Below the pieces are notes generated by a model. That model was not told the origin of the DNA. It was given only the letters and a program-made list of their open reading frames with translations, and did not search any database. Source: Methylomonas sp. (GTDB lineage Bacteria; Pseudomonadota; Gammaproteobacteria; Methylococcales; Methylomonadaceae). Taken from it: a DNA stretch of 64,000 nt. Where the stretch lies: positions 1-64,000 of the forward strand of contig JALSLW010000023.1 of assembly GCA_026988155.1 (NCBI GenBank), given 5' to 3'. Positions within the stretch are counted from its first letter, which is position 1. Every line of letters starts with the position of its first letter. Made by a program: the position numbers and the translations under genes. Below are positions 45,041 through 54,274 of this stretch, piece by piece.

Positions 45041-45070
45041 TTGTGACTTTGTCGCAATATCAAGTATAAT
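45041..45070 (+). promoter_or_regulatory. probable sigma-70 promoter of acpP
   Basis: TTGTGA (45041-45046), 18 bases of spacer, and a perfect TATAAT (45065-45070) lie about 100 bases before the acpP start. The -35 is imperfect; the -10 is consensus. A 14-base perfect palindrome, ACTGGCTAGCCAGT (45083-45096), follows near the expected transcript start and could be an operator or a 5' hairpin. Confidence 0.6.
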
Positions 45071-45171
45071 TCGACTCGGTTTACTGGCTAGCCAGTGACA
45101 GGGTTTCTATAACTTTTAAATAACAAAATATAGCAAGTCGTTATAGTGCTTGCAAGTTTGGGGAAAATAAA

Positions 45172-45402
45172 ATGAGTAACATTGAAGAACGCGTTAAAAA
45201 GATTGTTGCAGAACAGTTAGGTGTTAAGGATGATATTGCTAATGATGCATCTTTCGTTGATGATCTTGGAGCTGATTCTTTGGATACAGTTGAACTTGTC
45301 ATGGCACTTGAAGAAGAATTCGAATGTGAAATTCCAGATGAAGAAGCTGAAAAAATCACAACAGTTCAGTTAGCTATTGATTATATCAATACAAATCTAT
45401 AA
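45172..45402 (+). CDS. acpP: acyl carrier protein
   Basis: A 76-residue acidic ACP with the phosphopantetheine-bearing Ser36 in [20 protein letters not shown]. It carries growing acyl chains for the Fab enzymes encoded around it. It has its own consensus-like promoter (45041-45070) and a strong hairpin after it, consistent with the high, separate expression typical of acpP. Confidence 0.98.
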   Translation: MSNIEERVKKIVAEQLGVKDDIANDASFVDDLGADSLDTVELVMALEEEFECEIPDEEAEKITTVQLAIDYINTNL

Positions 45403-45416
45403 CTGATTGAACTTAT

Positions 45417-45462
45417 CTGGCGGATGAATTCTCATTCGCTAGAATTAGTTTTTGCCTTTTTT
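45417..45462 (+). terminator. intrinsic terminator after acpP
   Basis: CTGGCGGATGA and TCATTCGCTAG form an 11-base-pair stem (two G-T pairs) with loop ATTC at 45417-45442. AATTAGTTTTTGCCTTTTTT follows. It lies 14 bases after the acpP stop and probably separates most acpP transcripts from fabF. Confidence 0.75.
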
Positions 45463-45512
45463 AAAAACTCCCTCCTCAATATGAATTTTTATTTCTCTCA
45501 CAGGTCATTATT

Positions 45513-46754
45513 TTGAGCACACGTCGAGTTGTCATCACGGGTTTAGGCGCAATCACGCCTTTGGCTAATAATGTAGCAGATACCTGGGACGGTATCATTA
45601 ATGGCAAAAGTGGTATCAGTCCAATCGATTCATTCGATATTTCGTCCTTTGCAAGCACATTTGGCGGCGTTATCAGAGGATTTGATATTAGCGACTATAT
45701 TCCAGCAAAAGATGCAAAAAGAATGGATAAGTTTATCCATTATGGCATTGCCGCCGGCTGTCAGGCAATTGAAGATTCTGGTATCGAAATAACGGTAGAA
45801 AATGCTGAACGGATCGGTGTTGCAATAGGGGCAGGCATTGGTGGCATAACAGGAATTGAAGAGTGTCGAGTGACTTATGAAAAAAGTGGACCGCGCAGGA
45901 TCTCACCTTTTTTTGTGCCAGGCAATATCATCAATATGATTTCTGGCAACCTTTCCATTAAATACGGGTTAAAAGGACCTAATTTTGCTATTGTCACTGC
46001 ATGTTCTACCGGAACACATAATATTGGTGATGCTGCCCGGTTGATTAAATATGGCGATGCAGATGTAATGGTTGCAGGTGGTGCTGAATGCTGTACCACT
46101 TCGCCTACCGCAATGGGCGGGTTTGCCTCAGCTAAGGCACTGTCACGCAGAAATGATGACCCGCAGGCAGCCAGTCGGCCCTGGGATAAAGACCGTGATG
46201 GGTTTGTGCTAAGTGATGGGGCAGGAGTTGTTGTTCTGGAAGAATTGGAACACGCTAAAGCACGCGGTGCAAAAATCTATGCCGAAGTGCTGGGCTATGG
46301 TATGAGTGGCGATGCCTATCACATGACAACGCCTTCAATTGGCGGAGAAGGGGCGGCCCGTTGCATGAAAAATGCAATAAGAGATGCCGGTTTAAATGCT
46401 GAGCAGATTGATTACGTCAACGCTCATGGCACTTCAACGCCCGCGGGAGATGTTGGCGAAACTCTGGCAATGAAAGCTGCGTTGGGTGATCATGCCTATA
46501 AGGTAGCAGTTAGCTCAACTAAATCAATGATTGGCCATTTATTAGGTGCTGCAGGAGGCATTGAAGCAGTGCTCTCTGCTTTATCTCTTGTAAACCAGGT
46601 TGCTCCGCCAACCATTAATTTGGAAAATGCAGATCCTGAATGCGATCTGGATTATGTTCCAAATACTGCGAGAGAAATGAAAATTGATGTTGCCATGTCC
46701 AATTCCTTTGGTTTTGGCGGAACCAATGGTACTTTAATTTTTAAGCGTTACTAA
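45513..46754 (+). CDS. fabF: beta-ketoacyl-ACP synthase II
   Basis: A 413-residue FabF starting at TTG 45513 (CACAGG ahead of it; no ATG gives the N-terminal [16 protein letters not shown]). Catalytic residues are the Cys in [12 protein letters not shown] near 164, His in [11 protein letters not shown] near 305, and Lys/His in [15 protein letters not shown] near 340. It elongates acyl-ACP, including unsaturated chains. It is followed 20 bases later by pabC, in the standard order. Confidence 0.97.
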   Translation: MSTRRVVITGLGAITPLANNVADTWDGIINGKSGISPIDSFDISSFASTFGGVIRGFDISDYIPAKDAKRMDKFIHYGIAAGCQAIEDSGIEITVENAERIGVAIGAGIGGITGIEECRVTYEKSGPRRISPFFVPGNIINMISGNLSIKYGLKGPNFAIVTACSTGTHNIGDAARLIKYGDADVMVAGGAECCTTSPTAMGGFASAKALSRRNDDPQAASRPWDKDRDGFVLSDGAGVVVLEELEHAKARGAKIYAEVLGYGMSGDAYHMTTPSIGGEGAARCMKNAIRDAGLNAEQIDYVNAHGTSTPAGDVGETLAMKAALGDHAYKVAVSSTKSMIGHLLGAAGGIEAVLSALSLVNQVAPPTINLENADPECDLDYVPNTAREMKIDVAMSNSFGFGGTNGTLIFKRY

Positions 46755-46774
46755 TATAATAGATACAACGGTGT

Positions 46775-47605
46775 ATGTATCTGCTCAATGGGGAAAGTAG
46801 GCACTGTATAGATTTTGCAGACAGAGGCTTTCAGTATGGCGATGGTTTATTTGAAACCATTGAAATAGTCAATGAAAAGCCTGTCTTTTTAAATCGGCAT
46901 CTACGGCGACTTAATAATGGCTGCCAAAGACTGTTGATTCCTATGCCTGATATTCAAACACTCAGGAAAGAAGCTTTCCTGTTATCCCAAGACTCAGTTC
47001 ATGCTGTTTTAAAATTGATTGTCACCCGAGGTTCTGGCGGGCGGGGCTACCGCCAGCCAGAGAATATCAAATCTACACGTCTTTTATCCCTGCATCCCTC
47101 CCCCGATTACTCTAAAGATTTCACTATACAGGGCATCAATGCCAGGATGTGCACAACTCGCCTGGGATTAAACCCTGATCTCGCCGGCTTTAAGCATATG
47201 AACCGTCTGGAGCAAGTGCTGGCACGTGCTGAATGGGATTCGGCAAAGATTCAAGAAGGCCTCATGTCAGATATTAATGACCATGTTGTTGAAGGCACCA
47301 TGAGCAATGTGTTTTTAGTGAAAGATAAGGTTTTGTATACACCGAAAATAACGCAGTGCGGTGTTAAGGGAATATTGAGAGACATTATTATTCAGTTAGC
47401 TGTCAAGTATCTAATTCCAGTTGTCGAAAAGAACATCACTAAAGATGAAATATTTTCAGCGGATGAGCTGTTTATTACAAACTCAATTATTGGAGTATGG
47501 CCAGTTAAACAGTTAGAATGGAGAAATTTTGGAGTAGGGGGATTAACTCGTCAGCTACAGTCTCTTTATTTGGCATTTAAACAGCAGGAAACTCATGATT
47601 GCTAA
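46775..47605 (+). CDS. pabC: aminodeoxychorismate lyase
   Basis: A 276-residue fold-type IV PLP enzyme that releases pyruvate from aminodeoxychorismate to give p-aminobenzoate. The N-terminal FADRGFQYGDGLFETI and the PLP lysine in AGFKHMNRLEQVLAR near 145 are typical. p-Aminobenzoate feeds both folate and, in this organism, H4MPT through the beta-RFAP synthase at 10407. It overlaps mltG by 11 bases. Confidence 0.95.
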   Translation: MYLLNGESRHCIDFADRGFQYGDGLFETIEIVNEKPVFLNRHLRRLNNGCQRLLIPMPDIQTLRKEAFLLSQDSVHAVLKLIVTRGSGGRGYRQPENIKSTRLLSLHPSPDYSKDFTIQGINARMCTTRLGLNPDLAGFKHMNRLEQVLARAEWDSAKIQEGLMSDINDHVVEGTMSNVFLVKDKVLYTPKITQCGVKGILRDIIIQLAVKYLIPVVEKNITKDEIFSADELFITNSIIGVWPVKQLEWRNFGVGGLTRQLQSLYLAFKQQETHDC

Positions 47606-48596
47606 AAGTATTGCTGTTATTTTATTGCTAATAAGCCTCTCTTTAGCTTGGCTTTGGAATGAATATAATTCTGTATTAAGCACCCCCGTAGTGCTTGAAA
47701 AGCCTCGAGTGGTAGAGATAAAAAAAGGAGATAGCTTTCAAAATATTAGCAACAGGCTGCTGGCACTGGATATTGCAATTAAGCCTTTATGGTTCAAGGC
47801 GATTGCTTATCATAAACAAATAGCCAATAAGCTAAAAGCAGGGGAGTATGAGTTAAGGAAAGGGCTTACAATGCCTGAAATTTTAGCCATATTTGTGGCA
47901 GGAAAGTCTAGACAATATTCCATAACTTTTCCTGAAGGCTGGAATTTTAAACAGATGCTTGCAGAAATTAGAAAAAATTCATATATAGAACACACCGTGG
48001 GCGCAATGGATTATCAAAGCATTATGGCTAAATTGGGAGATGAGCATAAATATCCCGAAGGTTTATTTTTTCCCGACACCTATTTTTTTGTTAAAAATAC
48101 TGCGGATATTGCCATTTTAAAAACTGCCTACGATAAAATGAAACTCATTCTACAAAATGAATGGGAAAATAAAGCGAAAAATATCCCTTTAGATACACCT
48201 TATCAAGCATTAATTCTGGCCTCAATTGTTGAAAAAGAAACTGGAGCACCTGCTGAGCGAACTCAAATTTCAGGCGTTTTTACTAGAAGACTGCGTAAAG
48301 GCATGTTATTGCAAACGGATCCTACGGTTATTTATGGCATGGGGGACAGCTATAAAGGCAATATCAGATATAAAGATTTAAGAAAGCCAACCGCTTATAA
48401 TACATACGTTATTAAAGGCTTGCCTCCGACACCAATTGCCATGCCAGGCCAACAGGCAATTCACGCTGCCCTGCATCCTGAAAAGGGGGATTCCCTGTAT
48501 TTTGTTGCAAAAGGCAATGGCGAAGGCACGCATGTGTTCTCCGCTACACTTAGAGAGCACAATAATGCAGTTAACAAATATCAGAGAAAGCGATGA
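47595..48596 (+). CDS. mltG: endolytic murein transglycosylase MltG (YceG)
   Basis: A 333-residue protein with one N-terminal membrane helix (about 4-20). A LysM-like segment (VEIKKGDSFQNISNRL) follows, then the catalytic domain with the Glu in ILASIVEKETGAPAERTQISGVFTRRL near 216 and LQTDPTVIYG near 238. It cleaves nascent glycan strands in the periplasm. It overlaps pabC by 11 bases and tmk by 4 bases, a conserved arrangement. Confidence 0.95.
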   Translation: MIAKSIAVILLLISLSLAWLWNEYNSVLSTPVVLEKPRVVEIKKGDSFQNISNRLLALDIAIKPLWFKAIAYHKQIANKLKAGEYELRKGLTMPEILAIFVAGKSRQYSITFPEGWNFKQMLAEIRKNSYIEHTVGAMDYQSIMAKLGDEHKYPEGLFFPDTYFFVKNTADIAILKTAYDKMKLILQNEWENKAKNIPLDTPYQALILASIVEKETGAPAERTQISGVFTRRLRKGMLLQTDPTVIYGMGDSYKGNIRYKDLRKPTAYNTYVIKGLPPTPIAMPGQQAIHAALHPEKGDSLYFVAKGNGEGTHVFSATLREHNNAVNKYQRKR

Positions 48597-49213
48597 AGGG
48601 TGCGCTGTTCATTACTTTGGAAGGTGGCGAAGGCGTTGGCAAGTCAACCAATTTGTTTTTTGTTAGGAAAATGCTGGAAGATGCTGGTATTAGGGTAGTC
48701 GTTACCCGAGAACCGGGTGGTACGGCTTTAGCCGAAAAAATAAGATTGCTGTTATTGGAAAATAATGATGAGCCAGTTTCAGAAACTGCTGAACTGCTGC
48801 TACTATTTGCTGCTAGAGCACAGCATATTCAGCATGTCATTAAGCCAGCATTAGCCCAGGGGAGGTGGGTGCTGTGTGATCGCTTTACCGATGCCAGCTA
48901 TGCTTATCAAGCTGGGGGGAGAGGTATGGACATTAGCATGATTAAATGGCTGGAAAATAAAGTACAGGGCAGATTGAGGCCTGATTTAACGCTACTATTA
49001 GATGCACCTGTTGAGATTGGTATGGTTAGAGCGAATAAGCGCAGTAAGCCCGACCGGTTTGAATTAGAAAAGCAGGCTTTTTTTGAAAGAGTAAGGGCCG
49101 CTTATCTACTGCGGGCAAAACAAAATCCTCAGAGAATGAAGATTGTCAATGCAGACCAGCCTTTGCAAAAGGTACAGGATGAAATAAGCACATTCATTAA
49201 GCCATTTTTGTAG
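48593..49213 (+). CDS. tmk: thymidylate kinase
   Basis: A 206-residue kinase that phosphorylates dTMP. The P-loop EGGEGVGKST is at residues 9-18, VTREPGG near 37, and CDRFTDASYAYQAGGRG near 93 carries the DR[FY] motif. Its start overlaps mltG by 4 bases. A palindromic MITE-like element occupies the 278 bases between its stop and holB. Confidence 0.97.
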   Translation: MKGALFITLEGGEGVGKSTNLFFVRKMLEDAGIRVVVTREPGGTALAEKIRLLLLENNDEPVSETAELLLLFAARAQHIQHVIKPALAQGRWVLCDRFTDASYAYQAGGRGMDISMIKWLENKVQGRLRPDLTLLLDAPVEIGMVRANKRSKPDRFELEKQAFFERVRAAYLLRAKQNPQRMKIVNADQPLQKVQDEISTFIKPFL

Positions 49214-49255
49214 TTTGATTAACATCAGGGAGATGTTTGTTTTTTCAGCTCCCTT

Positions 49256-49490
49256 GGCTTAAATTAATCTGTTGACCGAGTGGTTCGGCTATAATAGTCA
49301 ATAATATGTTTATGTCTTTTTTCAGCCCTTACTGGGTACGGGTATTTTTTGCTTAGCAGTTTTGTGAATAACACAGATAAAAAATTCGGAATAGATATCG
49401 ATAAGGATTATGGTCACTATTTCTGTTCTGGTCCTTGCCTTTTTCGTCTAGATTCCCCTAAAATCGGTGCTCAGCTGATTTACTTAGATA
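49256..49490. mobile_element. diverged MITE-like copy between tmk and holB
   Basis: The left end GGCTTAAATTAATCTGTTGA and the right end GCTCAGCTGATTTACTTAG are inverted and match the terminal sequences of the copy at 52383-52627. The inside carries the same landmarks in more diverged form: GCAGTTTTGTGAATAA, AAAAAATTC, GATAAGGATTATGGTCA, then TTGCCTTTTTCGTCTAGATT. The element ends one base before the holB ATG, so it supplies the holB leader. Confidence 0.7.
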
Positions 49491-49491
49491 A

Positions 49492-50493
49492 ATGATGAAT
49501 AATATTCAGAAGTCAATGCCTTGGCTGCAATCTGGCTGGTCTCAGTTAAGTCTCTATATAAATCAAAATCGAATTCCTCAGGCTTTATTGATGATTGGCA
49601 ATAAAGGCATAGGCAAACAGCAGTTGGCTGAGCAATTTTCGCAATCATTAATGTGTTTTTCTCCTCAGGCAGACGCTATGTTTTGTGGCAAGTGCCAGAG
49701 CTGTATTTTATTTAATGCTAAAACCCATCCCGATTATATTTTTATAGCGCCTGAGGAAGCTGGCAAAGCAATTGGCATTGATGCGGTTCGCCAATTAACG
49801 GCAAAGCTTGCATTAAAACCTCAGTATGAAAGTTATCGTCTAGTAGTTATCAATCCTGCTGATAGCCTGAATAATGCTTCGGCAAATGCCTTTTTGAAAT
49901 ATTTAGAAGAACCTACTGAGCGGACATGCCTTATTTTAATCACTGATAAACCATCAAAACTGCCGGCAACTATAAGAAGTCGCTGTCAAAAGCTGCCTAT
50001 TTCTGTTTCTGATGAAAAGCTTGCCAAAGCGTGGCTAAAGCAGCAGGGTGTAACAGAGAAAGTTGAGTTGTTGCTGAAAATGTCCCAAGGTTCTCCTTTA
50101 ATGGCCAAGCAGCTGTTTGATGAAGATGCCGTCAGTTTAAGGACAGACATCTTTAGCCAGTGGTTAAAAATGGCTAAAGCAGAAACTAATTTTGTTGTAA
50201 TTGCTGAGCAGTGGAATAAGCTGGATAAAGCGGCGATGAATTTATTGCTGCTCTGGCTGATAGACTGGGTTGCAGATATGATAAAACTTAGCCATCATCG
50301 AGATACAGCAGAAATTGTTAGCTTAGACTTAAAAACGAGCTTGCAAGAAATGGCGGAGAGGCTAGACTTAAAAGGATTATATAAATATTATGATTTTTTA
50401 CTATTAAGCCGTAAAAGGCTTGATACTCAATTAAACAGACAATTGATGTGTGAAGAAATTCTTATTCAATGGTCGGTGCTCAACCACGGTTAA
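49492..50493 (+). CDS. holB: DNA polymerase III delta' subunit
   Basis: A 333-residue clamp-loader subunit. The P-loop-like GNKGIGKQQLAEQF near 34 and the zinc-binding CGKCQSC near 65 are clear. NPADSLNNASANAFLKYLEEP near 122 and the SRC motif (TIRSRCQKLPI) near 162 follow. The start is ATG 49492 or ATG 49495; no clear ribosome site is present because a repeat element ends immediately upstream. It is followed 1 base later by a PilZ gene, as in Pseudomonas. Confidence 0.95.
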   Translation: MMNNIQKSMPWLQSGWSQLSLYINQNRIPQALLMIGNKGIGKQQLAEQFSQSLMCFSPQADAMFCGKCQSCILFNAKTHPDYIFIAPEEAGKAIGIDAVRQLTAKLALKPQYESYRLVVINPADSLNNASANAFLKYLEEPTERTCLILITDKPSKLPATIRSRCQKLPISVSDEKLAKAWLKQQGVTEKVELLLKMSQGSPLMAKQLFDEDAVSLRTDIFSQWLKMAKAETNFVVIAEQWNKLDKAAMNLLLLWLIDWVADMIKLSHHRDTAEIVSLDLKTSLQEMAERLDLKGLYKYYDFLLLSRKRLDTQLNRQLMCEEILIQWSVLNHG

Positions 50494-50494
50494 A

Positions 50495-50851
50495 ATGATG
50501 GCAGAATCAGCATCCCCTCGACAGGGAATACTCTCCCTTTCAATAAAAGAAAAGAATGCTCTCTATGCAGCCTATATGCCTTTTGTAATTAATGGCGGGC
50601 TATTTATTCCCACAAAAAGAGAGTATGAAATGGGAGAAGAGGTGTTTATGCTACTTAATTTAATGGAAGAAACCGAACGATTGCCAATAGCCGGTAAAAT
50701 TATCTGGAAAACCCCGGCGGGAGCAGAAGGTTATCGAGCGGCAGGAGTTGGCGTTCAGTTCAGTGATCAAGATGGCGGTACTGCAAGAAATAAGATAGAA
50801 AATTATTTAGCAGGTGCTTTGGAATCTGACCGATCAACACATACCATGTAA
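50495..50851 (+). CDS. PilZ-domain protein (type IV pilus PilZ type)
   Basis: A 118-residue protein read from ATG 50495, directly after holB; the earlier in-frame ATG lies inside holB. PilZ features: GILSLSIKEKNALYAAYMPFVINGGLFIPT, then YEMGEEVFMLLNLMEETERLPIAGKIIWKTP, and GVGVQFSD near the end. It lacks the RxxxR arm, as does the founding PilZ needed for type IV pilus assembly. The holB-pilZ-tatD order is as in Pseudomonas. This hints at type IV pili, which fits the GTPase/roadblock module. Confidence 0.9.
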   Translation: MMAESASPRQGILSLSIKEKNALYAAYMPFVINGGLFIPTKREYEMGEEVFMLLNLMEETERLPIAGKIIWKTPAGAEGYRAAGVGVQFSDQDGGTARNKIENYLAGALESDRSTHTM

Positions 50852-50891
50852 AATAGTTCGTTATTTAACGTTTCAAATTTATTTGCTAAAT

Positions 50892-51668
50892 ATGTTTATA
50901 GACTCCCACTGCCATTTAGACCGCATTGATCTAACGCCCTATCAGAATGATTTTAGCTGTTTTATGAAAGAAGCTAAAAATAGTCAAATTGACCACATGC
51001 TGTGTATTGCAATAGACTTGGAATCTTATCCTGCGATGGCTGATTTAGTTAGAGATTATTCGGAAATTTCTTTGTCAGTTGGTGTTCATCCAAATGTTCA
51101 TGATGGAAAAGATCCCAGTGTGGAAGAACTCATTGAAATGGGAAATAATCCGAAAGTTATTGCTATCGGCGAAACGGGGTTGGATTATTTTCGCAGTGAA
51201 GGTGATTTAGACTGGCAGCACCAGCGCTTTAGAAATCATATCAAAGCTGCTAGGGCATTAAAAAAGCCACTTATTATCCATACCCGTGAAGCCGGCCATG
51301 ATTCACTCGATGTGTTGGCTGATGAGGGTGCAGATCAGGTAGGAGGCATTATCCATTGCTTTACTGAAGATTGGGCGTATGCAAAAAAAGCGTTGGATTT
51401 AGGATTTTATATATCCTTTTCCGGTATTGTTACCTTTAAGAATGCTCAGGCAATAAAGGAAGTTGCACAAAAAGTGCCTGCCGACCGTTTTTTGATTGAG
51501 ACGGATTCCCCGTATTTAGCTCCCGTTCCTTTTAGAGGCAAGCCAAACTACCCCACATACGTTCGTTATGTAGCGGAACATATTGCAGAATTGCGGACAG
51601 CTTCTATAGAAGAAATTGCTCGGCTTTCAGCAAATAATTTCAATACGCTTTTCGGAAAAAAGATATAA
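50892..51668 (+). CDS. TatD-family metal-dependent hydrolase
   Basis: A 258-residue protein from ATG 50892 (MFIDSHCHLDRIDL), preferred over the longer frame whose extra 26 residues are not TatD-like. Metal ligands are visible: H in DSHCHLD, E in AIGETGLDYFR near 93, H in IIHTREAGHDS, H in GIIHCFTEDW, and D in IETDSPYLAPVP. Enzymes of this family are DNases or related hydrolases. Next to holB-pilZ it corresponds to YcfH. Confidence 0.93.
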   Translation: MFIDSHCHLDRIDLTPYQNDFSCFMKEAKNSQIDHMLCIAIDLESYPAMADLVRDYSEISLSVGVHPNVHDGKDPSVEELIEMGNNPKVIAIGETGLDYFRSEGDLDWQHQRFRNHIKAARALKKPLIIHTREAGHDSLDVLADEGADQVGGIIHCFTEDWAYAKKALDLGFYISFSGIVTFKNAQAIKEVAQKVPADRFLIETDSPYLAPVPFRGKPNYPTYVRYVAEHIAELRTASIEEIARLSANNFNTLFGKKI

Positions 51669-51705
51669 AACGGGCTGGATAAAAAATGCAGGCGGAGGTG
51701 ATGAG

Positions 51706-52089
51706 TTGTTAGTTGCACTAGGTAAAAGTAGCCGATTGGATGCTTTTAGACAAAAATCGGGATTGCCAATAAATCAGGCTGGCAAGGTTAAAGCTTATAA
51801 TCTGCATACCAAAGCGGTTGGTTTGGATCAGCAGATAAAAGAGGCTTTGCATCAGGCTAAGACCATTATAGAAGAAAGGGTGGATTCTATTCTGAATGTT
51901 TACCCAGAGGGTAAAAAAAATACTTTTTTTAAAATAAAGTATGGTGTTGATACAGATAAAATAAAAGGTATGTCGATGCGAGATGTTTTTAACTTGCTGG
52001 AATTAGATGATAAGAGAATCAAACATTTCCTGATGATTGAAACTTTGTGTTTGAGTGGAAAAACTTCTGATATTAAAAAGCGAAGATAG
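51706..52089 (+). CDS. small protein of unknown function after tatD
   Basis: The start is placed at TTG 51706, because GGAGGTGA lies six bases before it; the open frame reaches back into tatD without a ribosome site. The roughly 127-residue product is basic and helical (LDQQIKEALHQAKTIIEERVDSILNVYPEGKKNTFF) and ends in SGKTSDIKKRR. No family was recognised. It is followed by the repeat cluster at 52134, so it could be an orphan gene or the 3' part of a decayed one. Confidence 0.4.
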   Translation: MLVALGKSSRLDAFRQKSGLPINQAGKVKAYNLHTKAVGLDQQIKEALHQAKTIIEERVDSILNVYPEGKKNTFFKIKYGVDTDKIKGMSMRDVFNLLELDDKRIKHFLMIETLCLSGKTSDIKKRR

Positions 52090-52133
52090 CGCCGGTTAAC
52101 TTTGCCGAGGTATTTAGCACCAAGGCATAATTA

Positions 52134-52346
52134 ACCTAACTTATTAAATAAACTGTTTAATCATGTTTTTCACTATTCACCAAATGGGTAAGTGTATTTC
52201 GCTTCACGGTTTTGTGGGAAATCTGGACAAAAAATTCTGCAGAATAACTCTCGATAAGGACTACGGTCATTATCTTCGAGCTATTCTTTGCCTTTTTTTG
52301 CCCAGATTTTCTACAAAATCCGTGCTGATTTTATTTAGGTTGTAGC
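52134..52346. mobile_element. MITE-like palindromic element, copy A
   Basis: The central inverted arms run from CACGGTTTTGTGGGAAATCT (from 52205) to its mirrored partner ending in ATTTTCTACAAAATCCGTG (52324), and they pair over about 43 bases each. The middle, CTCGATAAGG...TTATCTTCGAG, also folds on itself. It matches copy B (52383-52627) at nearly every base from AAATAAACTGTTTAATC onward but seems to lack part of the left terminal repeat. No transposase is encoded. Confidence 0.8.
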
Positions 52347-52382
52347 AATAGTACGAATGCTTACACCTAGAAAGGTCAGTTG

Positions 52383-52627
52383 AACCTAAATAAATCAGTT
52401 GAACGCTTAGTTTAACTGTAACTTGTTAAATAAACTGTTTAATCCAGTTTTTTACTATTCACCAAATGTGGTGAGTGTTTTTCGCTTCACGGTTTTGTGA
52501 AAAATCTGGACAAAAAATTCTGCAGAATAGCTCTCGATAAGGACTACGGCCATTATCTTCGAGCTATTCTTTGCCTTTTTTGCCCAGATTTCCCACAAAA
52601 TCCGTGCTCAACTGATTTATTTAGGTT
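52383..52627. mobile_element. MITE-like palindromic element, copy B with perfect terminal repeats
   Basis: A 20-base terminal sequence, AACCTAAATAAATCAGTTGA (52383-52402), is repeated exactly inverted at 52608-52627. Inner inverted arms run from CACGG at 52488 to CCGTG at 52602-52606. Size is about 245 bases with no coding capacity. A host replication or recombination system or a related transposase elsewhere would be needed to move it. With copy A it fills most of the 591-base gap between 52089 and 52681; the remaining bases show nothing else. Confidence 0.85.
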
Positions 52628-52680
52628 GAACGCGGAAGCAATAGATTGAGTTAGAAACCGTGAGCAACTATTTTTTCAGG

Positions 52681-54201
52681 TTAAAAGAATCCCAAAGGGT
52701 TAATGTCATAGCTTACCAGCATATTTTTAGTTTGCTGATAATGATCTAGCATCATCTTATGAGTTTCTCTGCCCACTCCCGATTTTTTATAGCCGCCGAA
52801 TGCAGCATGGGCAGGGTAATGGTGGTAGCAGTTAGTCCATACTCGCCCAGCCTGAATGCCTCGGCCCATACGATAGGCGCGATTGATATCACGAGTCCAA
52901 ACGCCCGCACCTAAGCCAAATTCTGTATCATTGGCTATTTCTAAAGCTTCTGCTTCATCTTTAAAAGTGGTGACAGAAATGAATGGGCCAAAGATTTCTT
53001 CTTGAAAGATGCGCATTTTATTGTCGCCTTTCATCACAGTAGGCTGAATATAATAGCCATCGCAAAAATCTCCTTCCAAGTTTTCAACCTTACCGCCAAC
53101 TAATACCTCTGCTCCTTCTCTTTTACCTATTTCAACATATTCCATGATTTTATCGAACTGCTGTTTTGAGGCCTGAGCGCCGACCATGGTTTCGGTATCT
53201 AAAGGATTGCCACGTTTGATCAGTTTGGCGCGAGCGATGACTTTGGCAATAAATTCATCGTAGATTGAGTCTTGAACCAGTAACCTGGATGGGCAGGTGC
53301 AGACTTCACCCTGGTTAAAAAAGGCAAGTACCGCACCTTCAATGCATTTGCTGACAAATTCATCTTCCTGATCCAGTACGTCCGCAAAGAAAATGTTGGG
53401 TGATTTACCGCCTAATTCTACCGTCGATGGAATTATATTCTCTGCTGCACATTTCATAATATGTGACCCAACTGGTGTTGAACCAGTAAAGGCGATTTTG
53501 GCAATGCGGGTGCTGGCAGCAAGGGCTTGGCCCGCCTCTTTGCCATAGCCATTTACTACATTTAATACCCCTGCCGGCAATAAATCGCCAATGACTTCCA
53601 TTAATATCAAAATGGAAAGAGGTGTCTGTTCGGCAGGCTTTAGAACTACACAGTTTCCGGCTGCCAATGCAGGAGCTAGTTTCCAGCAGGCCATCAGCAG
53701 AGGGAAATTCCAGGGAATGATTTGACCGACAACCCCCAAGGGTTCATGGAAATGGTAAGCTACTGTATTCTCGTCAATTTCACCGATAGAACCTTCCTGT
53801 GCACGAATACAGCCGGCAAAATATCTAAAATGATCAACTGCTAGGGGAACATCTGCCGCTAATGTTTCTCGAACGGCTTTGCCGTTGTCCCAGGTTTCGG
53901 CAATGGCCAATAATTCCAGGTTTTGTTCTATGCGATCGGCTATTTTTAATAGAATATTAGAGCGTGCAGTGACTGAAGTTTTTCCCCAGCTATCTCTGGC
54001 GCAATGAGCGGCATCTATTGCAAGTTCAATATCGCCAGCAGTTGAACGCGGGATCTTGCAAAATGTCTGTCCATTAACGGGGCTGATATTGTCAAAGTAA
54101 ACACCTTTTATTGGAGCCTGCCAGGTGCCAGCTATATAATTCTCATATTGTGATTTAAAGATGATTTTGCTGTCTGGCTGATTTGGGTTGCTGTAGATCA
54201 T
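52681..54201 (-). CDS. NAD-dependent aldehyde dehydrogenase (AldB/ExaC-like)
   Basis: A 506-residue aldehyde dehydrogenase. Landmarks are [25 protein letters not shown] (about 158), the cofactor-loop [12 protein letters not shown] (about 238), the general base in [16 protein letters not shown] (about 263), and the catalytic cysteine in [13 protein letters not shown] (about 305). The length and the C-terminal [21 protein letters not shown] fit the acetaldehyde-type AldB/ExaC group. With acetyl-CoA synthetase upstream on the same strand it could convert acetaldehyde to acetate and on to acetyl-CoA. Confidence 0.94.
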   Translation of the reverse strand: MIYSNPNQPDSKIIFKSQYENYIAGTWQAPIKGVYFDNISPVNGQTFCKIPRSTAGDIELAIDAAHCARDSWGKTSVTARSNILLKIADRIEQNLELLAIAETWDNGKAVRETLAADVPLAVDHFRYFAGCIRAQEGSIGEIDENTVAYHFHEPLGVVGQIIPWNFPLLMACWKLAPALAAGNCVVLKPAEQTPLSILILMEVIGDLLPAGVLNVVNGYGKEAGQALAASTRIAKIAFTGSTPVGSHIMKCAAENIIPSTVELGGKSPNIFFADVLDQEDEFVSKCIEGAVLAFFNQGEVCTCPSRLLVQDSIYDEFIAKVIARAKLIKRGNPLDTETMVGAQASKQQFDKIMEYVEIGKREGAEVLVGGKVENLEGDFCDGYYIQPTVMKGDNKMRIFQEEIFGPFISVTTFKDEAEALEIANDTEFGLGAGVWTRDINRAYRMGRGIQAGRVWTNCYHHYPAHAAFGGYKKSGVGRETHKMMLDHYQQTKNMLVSYDINPLGFF

Positions 54202-54274
54202 GGTAAGAAATCCTATTAAAAAAGTGGCTTTTGCTTACTAAATGTTGAGTTGAGTGACGAAAAAATGTACAAAT

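Noticed and set aside
52163-52345. 60-codon open frame inside repeat copy A
   Set aside because: It lies fully inside the MITE-like element; the corresponding frame is not maintained as a gene in the other copies.
52134-52640. Two adjacent near-identical repeats considered as a CRISPR-like array
   Set aside because: Only two units of over 200 bases, each internally palindromic with terminal inverted repeats, and no short regular repeats or cas genes.
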